Source of the DNA: Campylobacter sp. MG1
Lineage (GTDB): Bacteria > Campylobacterota > Campylobacteria > Campylobacterales > Campylobacteraceae
Direction: 5' to 3'
NCBI RefSeq assembly: GCF_026616895.1
Contig: NZ_JANYME010000003.1
Location: 62,001 to 126,000 of the forward strand
DNA: 64,000 nucleotides
The notes under the pieces are model-generated. The model searched no databases. It was not told where the DNA came from and saw only the letters and a program-made list of their open reading frames with translations. Position 1 is the stretch's first letter. Each line of letters starts with the position of its first letter. Positions 36,652-45,697 of the stretch are shown one piece after another. Made by a program: the position numbers and the translations under genes.

Positions 36652-37405
36652 ATAAATTACAATTATTACTTTTACTAATATAAACCCTACCAGTATAAGG
36701 TGCTACACAAACTAAAGCTGATTCTTTATTCTTTGTTAATTTAATCCACACAGGGCTAGTAATTTCTACAAGTGCATCACCAGTTGAAGTAACCTTATGT
36801 TCTACTGGAACACCAAATTCATCAAAATATAATTCAAAATAGCCATTAGATGAGCTATGTTCTACTTTAACTCCATAAGTTTTATTTAAATCAAATCTAT
36901 TATCACCATCCATCCTAATAGTCTCATCTAAATAATCAGTTGCATAAAGAGCAGCATCCATATTTCTACAAGAATATCTAATATTCCCTATTTTGGCTTC
37001 ATCTTCAACACCTCTTTTAGAACATATTTGATACTCATTTTTTACATTTGAATTCCTAGAAGGATCATGTCTATCACTTGGAACTATATTAAAGCTCCAA
37101 TACCTTCTAGCATATAATCTATCTTCATATGCAACTATTGAAGATGGTGCAACTGCTGGAGGTATAGTTTTTCCTAAATATGCATTATTACGTTCACTAG
37201 CTTTATCTTTACTCCCTATTTTATCATCTACTAAATAATTATCATAATTTAATGATAAATATTGAGTATATCTAATATCATTAGCTAAATTTCTAGCTGC
37301 ATCATTCACATCACTTGTATGAATTTTAGATACCGCAATAGCACTTAAAATCGCACCAACAACCATAACAACTAATAATTCAATCATAGTAAAAGCTTTT
37401 TTCAT
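36650..37405 (-). CDS. Type IV prepilin-like / pseudopilin protein
   Basis: A protein of about 251 residues with a class III prepilin signal: MKKAFTMIELLVVMVVGAIL, cut by prepilin peptidase before Phe, then a hydrophobic helix. The globular part follows (Asn/Asp/Tyr-rich, four cysteines, two of them in SRGVEDE-type and VCVAPYTG regions). Campylobacter uses such pseudopilins in its DNA-uptake machine. I choose the ATG at 37405, which gives the short canonical leader, over the ATG at 37417 that overlaps radA. It is the last gene after radA and ftsY. The natural-transformation role is an inference. Confidence 0.72.
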   Translation of the reverse strand: MKKAFTMIELLVVMVVGAILSAIAVSKIHTSDVNDAARNLANDIRYTQYLSLNYDNYLVDDKIGSKDKASERNNAYLGKTIPPAVAPSSIVAYEDRLYARRYWSFNIVPSDRHDPSRNSNVKNEYQICSKRGVEDEAKIGNIRYSCRNMDAALYATDYLDETIRMDGDNRFDLNKTYGVKVEHSSSNGYFELYFDEFGVPVEHKVTSTGDALVEITSPVWIKLTKNKESALVCVAPYTGRVYISKSNNCNL

Positions 37406-37407
37406 AC

Positions 37408-38736
37408 TTACATCCATTCTAAAACTTGAGCTAACTCATTAGCTACAAAGCATTTAATACCTTTAAAATTACTTTTATTTGGAATTATAGCATTTTTAAA
37501 ACCTTGATTTTTTGCTTCATTAAGTCTAATGTCAAGGCTAAAAACTTCGCAAATTCCACCATTTAAACTAAGCTCCCCAATAAATACACTCTCATTGCTT
37601 AAAACTCTATTTTTAAAGCTAGATATTATAGCAGCTGCAACTGCTAAATCAGCAGCAGTTTCGCTAACTTTTATCCCACCGCTAATATTTATAAATACAT
37701 CATATCTTGCAAGTGGAATTTCTAATTTTCTCTCAAGCAAGGCTAAAATCATATCAAGTCTATTTCTATCAAATCCCGTTGCACTTCTTTTAGCATAAGC
37801 ACTTTCACATACTAAAGCCTGAACTTCAAGAGTAATTGCTCTGCTACCTTCTAAAATAATAGTTAGAGCACTTCCTGCGTGATTTTTACCTACAAATCTA
37901 GTTTTAATATTGTTTGCACTTATAAGTCCATTTTCACTCATTTGCCAAATGCCTATTTCGCTAGTGCTTCCGAAACGATTTTTAAAGCCTCTTAAAATTC
38001 TTAATTCCTTACTAGCATCACCTTCAAAATAAAGCACCACATCAACCATATGTTCAAGCACTCTAGGTCCTGCAATTGAGCCTTCTTTAGTGATATGTCC
38101 TATTATAAATGTGCTAATATTATTGCTTTTGCTTAGTTTCATTAGTTCAAATGTAAGCTCTCTTACTTGAGTGATTGAACCAGCGCACGAACTTATATTT
38201 TCTGAATAAATAGTTTGAATACTATCTATAATTAAGACTTCATAATTATTGCTTAAAACTTCATTTTTAATATTTTCAAAACAAAGTTCTGTAAGTAAAA
38301 ACAAATTATCTTCATTAGCATTTAATCTATTTGCACGAAGTTTTATTTGACTTTTACTCTCTTCAGCACTAACATAAAGGACTTTTTTGCCATTTTTCGC
38401 TAAGTTTGCAGCGGTTTTTAAGAGTAAAGTTGATTTTCCAACACCAGGAGAGCCACCTAGTAAAACTAATGAGCCTACAACAAGCCCGCCACCTAAAACC
38501 AAATCAAGCTCTTTATCATAAGTTGAAAATCTATCAACTTGCTCAATTAAAACTTCTTTAATGCTAACTGCTTTGTTTGAATTTGGTTTTATTTCGTTTT
38601 TTAATACTTCAATTTGAGTTTGATTTAATTCTAAATATGAATTAAATGCCCCACATTCAGGGCATTTGCCTAAAAATCTAATTTGTTGATTACCACAAGC
38701 TTGGCATTCATAAAGGCTTGATTTTTTCTTAGCCAT
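37408..38736 (-). CDS. radA: DNA repair protein RadA
   Basis: A 442-residue RecA-like protein that helps branch migration in recombination. The N-terminal zinc finger is CQACGNQQIRFLGKCPECG near residues 9-27. Walker A is GGSPGVGKSTLLLK near 93-106 and the RadA-specific KNRFGS motif is at about 252 (GFKNRFGSTSE). The C-terminal Lon-like domain follows (VFINISGGIKVSETAADLAV). It overlaps ftsY by 8 bases and the pseudopilin start region. Order radA-ftsY-thioredoxin matches what I recall as Cj1205c-Cj1207c. Confidence 0.95.
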   Translation of the reverse strand: MAKKKSSLYECQACGNQQIRFLGKCPECGAFNSYLELNQTQIEVLKNEIKPNSNKAVSIKEVLIEQVDRFSTYDKELDLVLGGGLVVGSLVLLGGSPGVGKSTLLLKTAANLAKNGKKVLYVSAEESKSQIKLRANRLNANEDNLFLLTELCFENIKNEVLSNNYEVLIIDSIQTIYSENISSCAGSITQVRELTFELMKLSKSNNISTFIIGHITKEGSIAGPRVLEHMVDVVLYFEGDASKELRILRGFKNRFGSTSEIGIWQMSENGLISANNIKTRFVGKNHAGSALTIILEGSRAITLEVQALVCESAYAKRSATGFDRNRLDMILALLERKLEIPLARYDVFINISGGIKVSETAADLAVAAAIISSFKNRVLSNESVFIGELSLNGGICEVFSLDIRLNEAKNQGFKNAIIPNKSNFKGIKCFVANELAQVLEWM

Positions 38737-39604
38737 TGTTAAAAATTCCGTCTAAAAGAACCTTTAAATATTCATTTGCTTTAAAAGGAGCAATATCATT
38801 TGCACCTTCTCCATATCCAAAATATAAAATTGGTAGCTCTAATTCTCTTGCGATTGCAAATAATGAACCACCTTTACTTGTTCCATCAAGTTTAGTAATA
38901 ATTACTCCATCAAGCTTTACTAAATCATTAAAAACTTTTGCTTGATTAATACCACTATTGCCTTGAGTTGCATCTAGGACTAGAATTTTTCTATGTGGAG
39001 CGTTTTCATAAGCACGAGATGAAATTCTTATTATTTTTTCTAGTTCATTTGCTAGATTTTTTTTATTTTCTAATCTTCCTGCTGTATCAATAATAACATT
39101 ATCATAACCTTTGCTAAGTGCTTTTGTAATGGTATCAAAAGCAACTGCACTTGGGTCATGCCCTTGCTTAGTGCTTACAATATCGCAATTATTCTTACTA
39201 GCCCAAAGTTCAAGTTGCATAATTGCACCTGCTCTAAAAGTATCACAAGCTCCTAGTAAAACTTTTTTGCCTTGATTTTTATAAAAATTACTTAATTTTC
39301 CTATGGTTGTAGTCTTTCCTACTCCATTTACACCTAATATTAATTCTACAAATGGTTTATCATTAGAATTTGAATTAGGATTTTCATACATAAAATATGA
39401 GCTCATTACTCTTTCTAAATCTGCTCTTTCAACTATATCTTTAGGTGGTAAGTAGTATAAAATCTCTTCTACTATTTCATAAGTAATATCAGCATTTACT
39501 AGCATTTCTTCTAATAAATCTTTACTTATTTTTTCGTTTTTTGGTTTTACTTGATTTATAGCTTCAAGTGTTTTTGCTAAGCCTTTTTTTAAAAAATCTA
39601 ACAT
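38729..39604 (-). CDS. ftsY: Signal recognition particle receptor FtsY
   Basis: A 291-residue SRP GTPase that docks ribosome-SRP complexes at SecYEG. It has the NG domain without the long acidic A domain, as in other Campylobacterota. GTPase motifs: GVNGVGKTTTIGKLSNFY near 94-111, DTFRAGAIMQLELWA near 130, DTAGRLENKKNL near 176, TKLDGTSKGGSLF near 235 and YFGYGEG near 263. It begins at the stop codon of the thioredoxin-like gene and overlaps radA by 8 bases. Confidence 0.95.
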   Translation of the reverse strand: MLDFLKKGLAKTLEAINQVKPKNEKISKDLLEEMLVNADITYEIVEEILYYLPPKDIVERADLERVMSSYFMYENPNSNSNDKPFVELILGVNGVGKTTTIGKLSNFYKNQGKKVLLGACDTFRAGAIMQLELWASKNNCDIVSTKQGHDPSAVAFDTITKALSKGYDNVIIDTAGRLENKKNLANELEKIIRISSRAYENAPHRKILVLDATQGNSGINQAKVFNDLVKLDGVIITKLDGTSKGGSLFAIARELELPILYFGYGEGANDIAPFKANEYLKVLLDGIFNNG

Positions 39605-40176
39605 TATTTCATAACCTTTTGAATATCAATATCAAGCATTTCTTCATAAACTGCACCTAGATAGTTGTTTATGTTTTTACCATTTTGGTCGTATAAAGCA
39701 ATATATGGAATGCCGTTAATTTCTCCTAAAACTTTTACAAGCGTATAATTATTATCTCCTACAGCAACATTATAATTAATATTATGTTCTTTTATAAACT
39801 GTTCTAGTTCTTCATTGCTTTTATCTTCTAATAAAACACCTATAACTTCTAATCTATCTCCATATTTTTTAACTAAATTGTTTAAATGATAAATTTCAGC
39901 TATACAAGGTGGACACCAAGTAGTAAAAAAATTAAACAAAATAATTTTATTAGAATTAAATTCTAAATCCTTATTATCTTCACTTTTTCGCTTCAATTCA
40001 AAAACTCTATCTGAATTATGAAAATTTAAAGAAAATTTTACTAAGTAATTAAAATCATCCTTTTTTATTACTTTTTCATCTTTTTCATTATTGTTTGTTT
40101 CATTATCTTTTTTATCATCTCCACAAGCTACAAATAAAGCTAAAACAAAACATAAAAAAATAATTTTTACTTTCAT
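39604..40176 (-). CDS. TlpA/ResA-like thioredoxin lipoprotein
   Basis: A 190-residue lipoprotein with a thioredoxin fold. The signal peptide ends in ALFVACGDD, with the lipidated cysteine at residue 18; a charged linker follows. The redox motif is FFTTWCPPCIAEIYHL near 84-99 and the cis-proline is in INGIPYIALYD near 155. It probably reduces periplasmic disulfides, for example for cytochrome c maturation. It shares one base with the ftsY start. Confidence 0.85.
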   Translation of the reverse strand: MKVKIIFLCFVLALFVACGDDKKDNETNNNEKDEKVIKKDDFNYLVKFSLNFHNSDRVFELKRKSEDNKDLEFNSNKIILFNFFTTWCPPCIAEIYHLNNLVKKYGDRLEVIGVLLEDKSNEELEQFIKEHNINYNVAVGDNNYTLVKVLGEINGIPYIALYDQNGKNINNYLGAVYEEMLDIDIQKVMK

Positions 40177-40219
40177 TATATATCCTTATAAAATTAAAAT
40201 TGTTTTATAGGATAAAATT

Positions 40220-40768
40220 ATGGATAAAAAGTTAATAAGAAAAGAGTTTCATAAACAAAATTATAAATTTTGTAAAAATTATCTTGTGTATAAATATTTG
40301 TTAAAAATCATTAATAAATATAAAATAAAAAATAAAAAATTAAATTTATTACTTTATATATCAAAGGAAAAAGAAATAAACTTACAAAAATATAAAAGAT
40401 TGTTATCAAAAAAATTTAATATATATTGTCCTAAAATGCTTGATAATAATTCACTAGCTTTCACAAAATTAAGATTACCATATGTAAATTCAAAATATAA
40501 AATAAAAGAAAGTATGAGTAAAAATGAAAATATAAAACTTGACATAGCAATAATACCAACACTTGGCATTGATGGGGATTTTAGAAGAATTGGTTATGGA
40601 AAAGGTTATTATGATAAAACTTTTTCAAATATAAATTATAATTTATTAATTATTTTTATTCAAAATATAGAATCTATAACTAAAGACAAAATTTGTTCTA
40701 GTTTAGATTTAAAATGTGATTTTTATATCACACCAAAAAGAATTTACAAAAGAAAAGAGTTAAAATGA
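40220..40768 (+). CDS. 5-formyltetrahydrofolate cyclo-ligase
   Basis: A 182-residue enzyme that uses ATP to turn 5-formyl-THF into 5,10-methenyl-THF. The family signature is complete: KLIRKEFHKQ at the start and IPTLGIDGDFRRIGYGKGYY near 113-132, which binds ATP and substrate. It overlaps rny by 4 bases, the same pair I recall as Cj1208-Cj1209. Divergent from the thioredoxin gene. Confidence 0.88.
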   Translation: MDKKLIRKEFHKQNYKFCKNYLVYKYLLKIINKYKIKNKKLNLLLYISKEKEINLQKYKRLLSKKFNIYCPKMLDNNSLAFTKLRLPYVNSKYKIKESMSKNENIKLDIAIIPTLGIDGDFRRIGYGKGYYDKTFSNINYNLLIIFIQNIESITKDKICSSLDLKCDFYITPKRIYKRKELK

Positions 40769-42342
40769 TTTTAGAAATAATTTTATTACTTGCTGTTTTC
40801 ATCTTAGGTGGAGTATTAGGTTATTTTATAACAAAAAAAATAAACGATGCACACTTTAAAGTACATGAAGAACAAGCAAAGGCAAAGGCAAAAGCTATAG
40901 AATATGAGGCTGAAAAAATATTACAAAATGCTGACAAAATATTAGAAAACGCTAAAGCTAGTGAAGTCAAAATAGAGCTTAATTACAAAAAATCTTATGA
41001 TGAAAAAAATATGCAGCTCCAAAAAGAATATGATAAGAAAATATTAGAACTTGAAAAAAAAGAAAATAGCTTAGAGTTAAGTTACAAAAATTTAGATGAA
41101 ATAAAAGAAAAGCTAAATATAAGCGAACAAAATGCCAAAGAATTAATGAACGAAGCAAATATACTAAAACAATCTTGCGAAAATAAAATGCAGGAGTTGT
41201 TAAAAAAAATAGAAAATATAAGTGGTCTTACAAGCGAAGAAGCAAGAGAATTAGTAATTAATCAAGCAAAAGATAAGGCAAGAGATGAAATTTCTCATAT
41301 TGTAAGAAAATGCGAAGAAGAAGCAAAAACTCAAGCAAAAATTAAAGCTGGATATATCCTAGCACAAGCAACTACAAGATATGCTGGAGAATATGCAAGT
41401 GAAAGACTAATAAGCATTATAAATTTAAAAAATGATGATTTAAAAGGTAGAATTATCGGTAAAGAAGGAAGAAATATAAAAACACTTGAAATGGTTTTAG
41501 GTGTTGATGTAATTATTGATGATACTCCAAATGCAATTATTATTAGCTCATTTAATGTTTTACGCCGTGCTGTTGCTAAAAAAGTAATTGATTTATTAGT
41601 AGAAGATGGAAGAATTCAACCAGCTAGAATTGAAGAATTACATGAAAGAGTTTCAAAAGAATTTGAAGAAGAAATGTTTAATGAAGGTCAAAATATCATA
41701 ATGGATTTAGGACTTACAAAAATGGCTCCTGAATTAGTAAAATTAATTGGCCGTTTAAAATATCGTGCAAGTTACGGACAAAATGCACTAGCACATAGCC
41801 TAGAAGTTGCACATTTAGCAGGAATTATCGCAGCTGAGTGTGGTGGTAATACAAGACTTGCAAGGCGTGCTGGAATTTTACATGATATTGGTAAGGCTTT
41901 AACTCACGAATATGAAGGAAACCATGTTGATTTAGGTGCTATGGTTTGCGAAAGACACAAAGAACATCCTGTGGTATTAAACGCTATTTTTGCTCATCAT
42001 GGACATGAAGATGCTTTAAGTATTGAAGCTGCTGCAGTTTGCACGGCTGATGTTTTAAGTGCAGCTAGACCTGGTGCTAGAAGAGAAGTTTTAGAAGCGT
42101 TTTTAAAGCGTGTTAGCGAACTTGAAGATATAGCTAAAAAATACGAACAAGTTAAAAAAGCTTATGCGATCAATGCTGGTCGTGAGATTAGAGTAATTGT
42201 TAATGCAAAATTAATCAATGATAATGAAAGCGTTTTACTTGCTAAAGAGATCGCTAAAGAGATTGAAGATAAAATGCAATTTCCAGGAGAAATTAAAGTA
42301 AATGTTATCCGTGAAACTAGAGCTGTGGAGATAGCTAAATAA
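40765..42342 (+). CDS. rny: Ribonuclease Y
   Basis: A 525-residue membrane-anchored endoribonuclease that starts mRNA decay. One N-terminal helix (ILEIILLLAVFILGGVLGYF) is followed by a coiled coil to about 190, a KH domain with GRIIGKEGRNIKTLE near 229-243, and the HD domain with AHSLEVAHLAGIIAAECG near 344 and HDIGKALTHEYEGNHVD near 373-389. All catalytic residues of the HD site are present. It shares a 1-base junction with the next gene. Confidence 0.96.
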   Translation: MILEIILLLAVFILGGVLGYFITKKINDAHFKVHEEQAKAKAKAIEYEAEKILQNADKILENAKASEVKIELNYKKSYDEKNMQLQKEYDKKILELEKKENSLELSYKNLDEIKEKLNISEQNAKELMNEANILKQSCENKMQELLKKIENISGLTSEEARELVINQAKDKARDEISHIVRKCEEEAKTQAKIKAGYILAQATTRYAGEYASERLISIINLKNDDLKGRIIGKEGRNIKTLEMVLGVDVIIDDTPNAIIISSFNVLRRAVAKKVIDLLVEDGRIQPARIEELHERVSKEFEEEMFNEGQNIIMDLGLTKMAPELVKLIGRLKYRASYGQNALAHSLEVAHLAGIIAAECGGNTRLARRAGILHDIGKALTHEYEGNHVDLGAMVCERHKEHPVVLNAIFAHHGHEDALSIEAAAVCTADVLSAARPGARREVLEAFLKRVSELEDIAKKYEQVKKAYAINAGREIRVIVNAKLINDNESVLLAKEIAKEIEDKMQFPGEIKVNVIRETRAVEIAK

Positions 42343-42890
42343 TGCAAGAATTTATAGAAAAATTTGTAGAATACGGATATATTTTAGTATTTTTATACTC
42401 TTTAGGCGGCGGTATGTTAGCACTGCTTGCCTTAGGAGTGTTTGCAAGTGCTTATAATGTAAATCCTTATATTAGTATTTTAGTAGCTTTTGTGGGTAAT
42501 TTTTTAGGCTCGTCGGCTTTATTTTATTTTACTAGAGCTAGTAAAAAAGACTTTCAAAAACATCTTGTAAAGCATAAAAGAAAACTAGCTCTTTTAGTAG
42601 TTTTATTTAGAAAAAATGGCTTTATTTTTACTTTAGTTTGTAAGTTTGTTTATGGGCTTAAAACCTTAGGTCCAATAGCAGCCGAGATTTCAAAATTAAG
42701 CTTTTTTAGATTTAGTATTTATAATCTAATTTCTTGTTTTGTTTGGGCTGTTGTGGTGTTTTATGCTGCGTTTTATTTAGGAGATAGTTTGGCTAAAACT
42801 TTTGATGAATATTCATCTTATATGCCAATTATTTTACTTGTTTTATTGATTGTAATTTTCACATATTTAAAAATAAAAGCGAAAAAATGA
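42342..42890 (+). CDS. DedA/YqaA-type membrane protein
   Basis: A 182-residue protein with four to five helices of the VTT (DedA) superfamily, YqaA-like subgroup: LYSLGGGMLALLALGVFASA near 19, VGNFLGSSALFYFTRASK near 50-67, and FVYGLKTLGPIAAEISKLSF near 102-121. Such proteins are lipid scramblases or affect membrane potential. The start overlaps the rny stop codon. The order matches what I recall for C. jejuni Cj1209-Cj1210. Confidence 0.8.
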   Translation: MQEFIEKFVEYGYILVFLYSLGGGMLALLALGVFASAYNVNPYISILVAFVGNFLGSSALFYFTRASKKDFQKHLVKHKRKLALLVVLFRKNGFIFTLVCKFVYGLKTLGPIAAEISKLSFFRFSIYNLISCFVWAVVVFYAAFYLGDSLAKTFDEYSSYMPIILLVLLIVIFTYLKIKAKK

Positions 42891-43666
42891 AATGTGAAAA
42901 ATTATTAAATATTAGATTTTTTTTAAGAAAGATAATTTATTTTAAAAATCACAAATTCCTAAATCAAATTCTACTAGATTATCCGAAATTATCTAAGAAA
43001 TTTAGCGAGAATTTAAAATATCACAATGATATGTTATGCAAAAAATACGGGGCTACTAATTTTACTTTTGAATATTCAAATGAATGTTTTAAAAGGGATT
43101 TAGAAATTATTACAAATAGATTTTTGGATATTTTAAGTAATGATGAGATTATTTTTAATGAATTTGATTTAAAAATTACGCTTAGCTCAAATCCTAAAGT
43201 AATTAGCGAAGGACTTTTTACAATTCATTTGCATTATAAAAATGAGCTTTTATATTCTTTAAGTTTTGTTTTATTAAATGATGCTTTATTAATCACGGCC
43301 TTACAGGGTAATTTAAATACTAAAGATGAGATAAAAGAATTTACTAAAGTTTATTTTGGTTTAAGACCACTTAATTTTATTATATTTTTTGCTTTTATTT
43401 TTGCTGAGTTTTTAGGTATAAATAAAGTTTGCGGAGTAAAGGATAGATTTTTAGTATCAAGATTTAAACGCAATAGAAAAAGAGATGGAAGAGTATTTGT
43501 AATACCAAATTATGACGAAATATGGCAAGAAAATACAAAAATTATTAAAGAAGAAAAATCATTTTATGTATTAGAATATTTGCAAAAAGATTTAGAAGAA
43601 ATACCATCAAAAAAACGCTCAATGTATAAAAAAAGATTTGAGTTCTTAAAAACGATTAAATTGTAA
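42887..43666 (+). CDS. VirK/YbjX family (DUF535) protein
   Basis: A 259-residue cytoplasmic protein of the DUF535 family. Features: KFLNQILLDYPKLSKKF near 23, FTIHLHYKNELLYSLSFVLL near 110-129, LLITALQGNLN, the conserved YFGLRPLNFIIFF near 151, and the Lys/Arg-rich KDRFLVSRFKRNRKRDGRVF near 181-200. VirK and YbjX are linked to virulence-protein export and to peptide resistance in enterobacteria; the mechanism is unknown. It overlaps the DedA gene by 4 bases. Confidence 0.78.
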   Translation: MKCEKLLNIRFFLRKIIYFKNHKFLNQILLDYPKLSKKFSENLKYHNDMLCKKYGATNFTFEYSNECFKRDLEIITNRFLDILSNDEIIFNEFDLKITLSSNPKVISEGLFTIHLHYKNELLYSLSFVLLNDALLITALQGNLNTKDEIKEFTKVYFGLRPLNFIIFFAFIFAEFLGINKVCGVKDRFLVSRFKRNRKRDGRVFVIPNYDEIWQENTKIIKEEKSFYVLEYLQKDLEEIPSKKRSMYKKRFEFLKTIKL

Positions 43667-43701
43667 GCAATAATTATTCCTAACTAGCTAAAATGCTCTT
43701 T

Positions 43702-43962
43702 ATGAGAGTAGATAAATTTTTAAATGCAGTAAATATCACAAAACGCCGTTCAATTTCACTTGATATGTGTAAAAACGGCGTAATTTGTATAAATGGAAAT
43801 GTTGTTAAACCTAGTAAAGAAGTAAAAGTTGGCGATATTATAAGTCTAAATCTTTTAAACGAGCAAATCAGATTTAAGGTATTAGCTTTACCTACAACCA
43901 AAAATGTAGCTAAAGCAAAATCAAATGAATATGTGGAAAAACTAGATGATAATCAAGGCTAA
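43702..43962 (+). CDS. S4-domain RNA-binding protein (Hsp15-like)
   Basis: An 86-residue protein consisting of one S4 RNA-binding domain: MRVDKFLNAVNITKRRS at the start and CINGNVVKPSKEVKVGDIIS near 33-52. Hsp15-like proteins bind stalled 50S subunits or tRNA. I start it at 43702 (MRVDKF), where the S4 domain begins, rather than nine bases earlier. It overlaps tsaE by 17 bases. The set S4-tsaE-lptB is as I recall Cj0667-Cj0669. Confidence 0.82.
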   Translation: MRVDKFLNAVNITKRRSISLDMCKNGVICINGNVVKPSKEVKVGDIISLNLLNEQIRFKVLALPTTKNVAKAKSNEYVEKLDDNQG

Positions 43963-44344
43963 TTTAGATAATTTAGATTTAGTGGTAAATGAGTTTGGTG
44001 ATAATGGGATTTATTTATTACAAGGCGATTTAGCTAGTGGAAAGACTACTTTAGTAAATAAAATAGCAAATAAAAAGTTAAATCAAAAAGCAATTTCTCC
44101 AACTTTTAGTGTATTAAATACTTATAAAAACGATACTAATACGATTTATCATTATGATATTTATCAAAAAGGAACAAAAGTTTTTATAGAAAATGGTTTG
44201 TTTGAGAATTTGTTTAATGATGGTCTTCATTTAATTGAATGGGCTGATGATGATTTTATAAAAATATTAGAGCAATTTGCACTTGAATACAAGATTGTAA
44301 AAATTAGCACTAATAATGAAGGTAGGCTTTATGAGTTTAGTTAA
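43946..44344 (+). CDS. tsaE: tRNA t6A synthesis ATPase TsaE
   Basis: A 132-residue P-loop ATPase that works with TsaB and TsaD to make t6A37 in tRNA. The Walker A motif is LQGDLASGKTTLVNKI near residues 24-39, SPTFSVLNTYKN lies near 50-61, YHYDIYQ near 68 and the catalytic region LIEWADD near 97. It overlaps the S4 gene upstream and lptB downstream, so all three are coupled. MtaB (14371-15618) acts on the same modified base. Confidence 0.9.
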   Translation: MIIKANLDNLDLVVNEFGDNGIYLLQGDLASGKTTLVNKIANKKLNQKAISPTFSVLNTYKNDTNTIYHYDIYQKGTKVFIENGLFENLFNDGLHLIEWADDDFIKILEQFALEYKIVKISTNNEGRLYEFS

Positions 44345-45053
44345 TTTAAAAGCGTGTGGTCTAAAAAAAAGTATAAAAAATATAGAAATTATAAAAAATG
44401 TAGATATTAGTATGGATAATTCTCAAATAGTAGGATTATTTGGAAGTAATGGTGCAGGAAAAACTACTACATTTTATATGATTTGCGGACTTGTTAGCCC
44501 TAGTGCTGGGGATATTTTTTTAGATGATTTAAATATTACTAACGAGCCACTTCATAAACGCGCAATTCTAGGCATTGGTTATTTACCACAAGATTCAAGT
44601 GTTTTAAAAGATTTAAGTGTTTGGGAAAATATGCAAATTGCAGCAGAGCTTAAAGGGCTTAAAAATATAGATGAATTAATAGAAGAAAAATTAAATCTTT
44701 TAAAGATTTATGATAGAAAAGACCGCCTTGCAAAAAGTCTTAGCGGTGGGGAGCGTCGTAGATTAGAAATAGCTAGAGCTTTAGTTTTAGAGCCTAAGTT
44801 TTTATTACTTGATGAGCCTTTTGCTGGGGTTGATCCAAAAAGTATTAATGATGTTCAAAGCATTATTAAGGATTTAAAAGATTTAAATATAGGCGTATTA
44901 ATTACTGACCATAATGTCCGTGAGACCCTTAGAATTTGTGATAAAGCTTATGTTTTAGATAGCGGTAGTATTTTAGCTAGTGGAAGTGCTAAAGAAATTG
45001 CAAATAATGAAATAGTAAAAAGCAAATATTTAGGTAAAAATTTCTCACTTTAA
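44331..45053 (+). CDS. lptB: LPS export ABC ATPase LptB
   Basis: A 240-residue ATP-binding subunit that drives lipooligosaccharide extraction by LptFG. Walker A is FGSNGAGKTTTFYMICGL, signature SLSGGERRRLEIARAL, Walker B KFLLLDEPFAGVDPKS, switch TDHNVRETL. The start is the ATG at 44331 (MSLVNLKA); AAGGTAGG lies just upstream, whereas the in-frame ATG at 44316 has no such site. It overlaps tsaE by 14 bases. In C. jejuni rpoN follows, as I recall; here a YggS gene does. Confidence 0.92.
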   Translation: MSLVNLKACGLKKSIKNIEIIKNVDISMDNSQIVGLFGSNGAGKTTTFYMICGLVSPSAGDIFLDDLNITNEPLHKRAILGIGYLPQDSSVLKDLSVWENMQIAAELKGLKNIDELIEEKLNLLKIYDRKDRLAKSLSGGERRRLEIARALVLEPKFLLLDEPFAGVDPKSINDVQSIIKDLKDLNIGVLITDHNVRETLRICDKAYVLDSGSILASGSAKEIANNEIVKSKYLGKNFSL

Positions 45054-45061
45054 GGAAAAAT

Positions 45062-45679
45062 ATGAAATATTTAGAAATCAAAGAAAAATATCCAAATACT
45101 AGAATAATAGCAGTTAGCAAATATACAACTGATGATAAAATAATTGCATTACATAATTTAGGTCAAATAGAATTTGGTGAAAATAAAGTTCAAGATTTAA
45201 CAAGAAAAAAATTAGAATTATCAAATAAAATTAATTGGCATTTTATAGGAAATTTACAAAAAAATAAAGTAAATTTATTAATAAAATCACAGCCTATTAT
45301 GTGGCAAAGTTGTGTTAGTTACGATATGGCTAAATATGTTGATACAAGGCTTGATTATAAACTTCAAACATTATTAGAGATAAATGTTGCTAACGAAGAT
45401 AGCAAATCAGGAATTACACCTGAAAATGCTATTGATGAGTACTTAAAAATAAAAGAAAATTGTAAAAATATAAATTTAGTTGGTGTTATGTGTATAGGAG
45501 CAATGAGTGATAATTTGCATCAAATTATAAAAAGTTTTGAATTATGTTATAAAATATATCAAAATTTAGAAAAATATGACGCCAAAATATGCTCTATGGG
45601 GATGAGTAGCGATTACGAAATAGCAATAAAATCTGGTTCAAATATGATAAGACTAGGAAGTATTTTGTTTAACGAATAA
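45062..45679 (+). CDS. YggS-family PLP homeostasis protein
   Basis: A 205-residue PLP-binding protein of the YggS/PLPBP family. The lysine that holds PLP is in IIAVSKYTTDDKI near residues 14-26; FGENKVQDL lies near 38, WHFIGNLQKNKV near 60-71 and the phosphate loop SMGMSSDYEIAIKSGSNMIRLG near 176-197 in two parts. These proteins regulate vitamin B6 pools and have no known catalytic reaction. It is slightly short but complete. It ends in a hairpin before the convergent argG. Confidence 0.88.
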   Translation: MKYLEIKEKYPNTRIIAVSKYTTDDKIIALHNLGQIEFGENKVQDLTRKKLELSNKINWHFIGNLQKNKVNLLIKSQPIMWQSCVSYDMAKYVDTRLDYKLQTLLEINVANEDSKSGITPENAIDEYLKIKENCKNINLVGVMCIGAMSDNLHQIIKSFELCYKIYQNLEKYDAKICSMGMSSDYEIAIKSGSNMIRLGSILFNE

Positions 45680-45688
45680 ACAAAATAC
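45660..45688. terminator. Hairpin between yggS-like gene and argG
   Basis: An 11-bp perfect stem with a 7-base loop overlaps the YggS stop codon and lies 10 bases beyond the argG stop; it could end both transcripts. Confidence 0.6.
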
Positions 45689-45697
45689 TTTAAGATT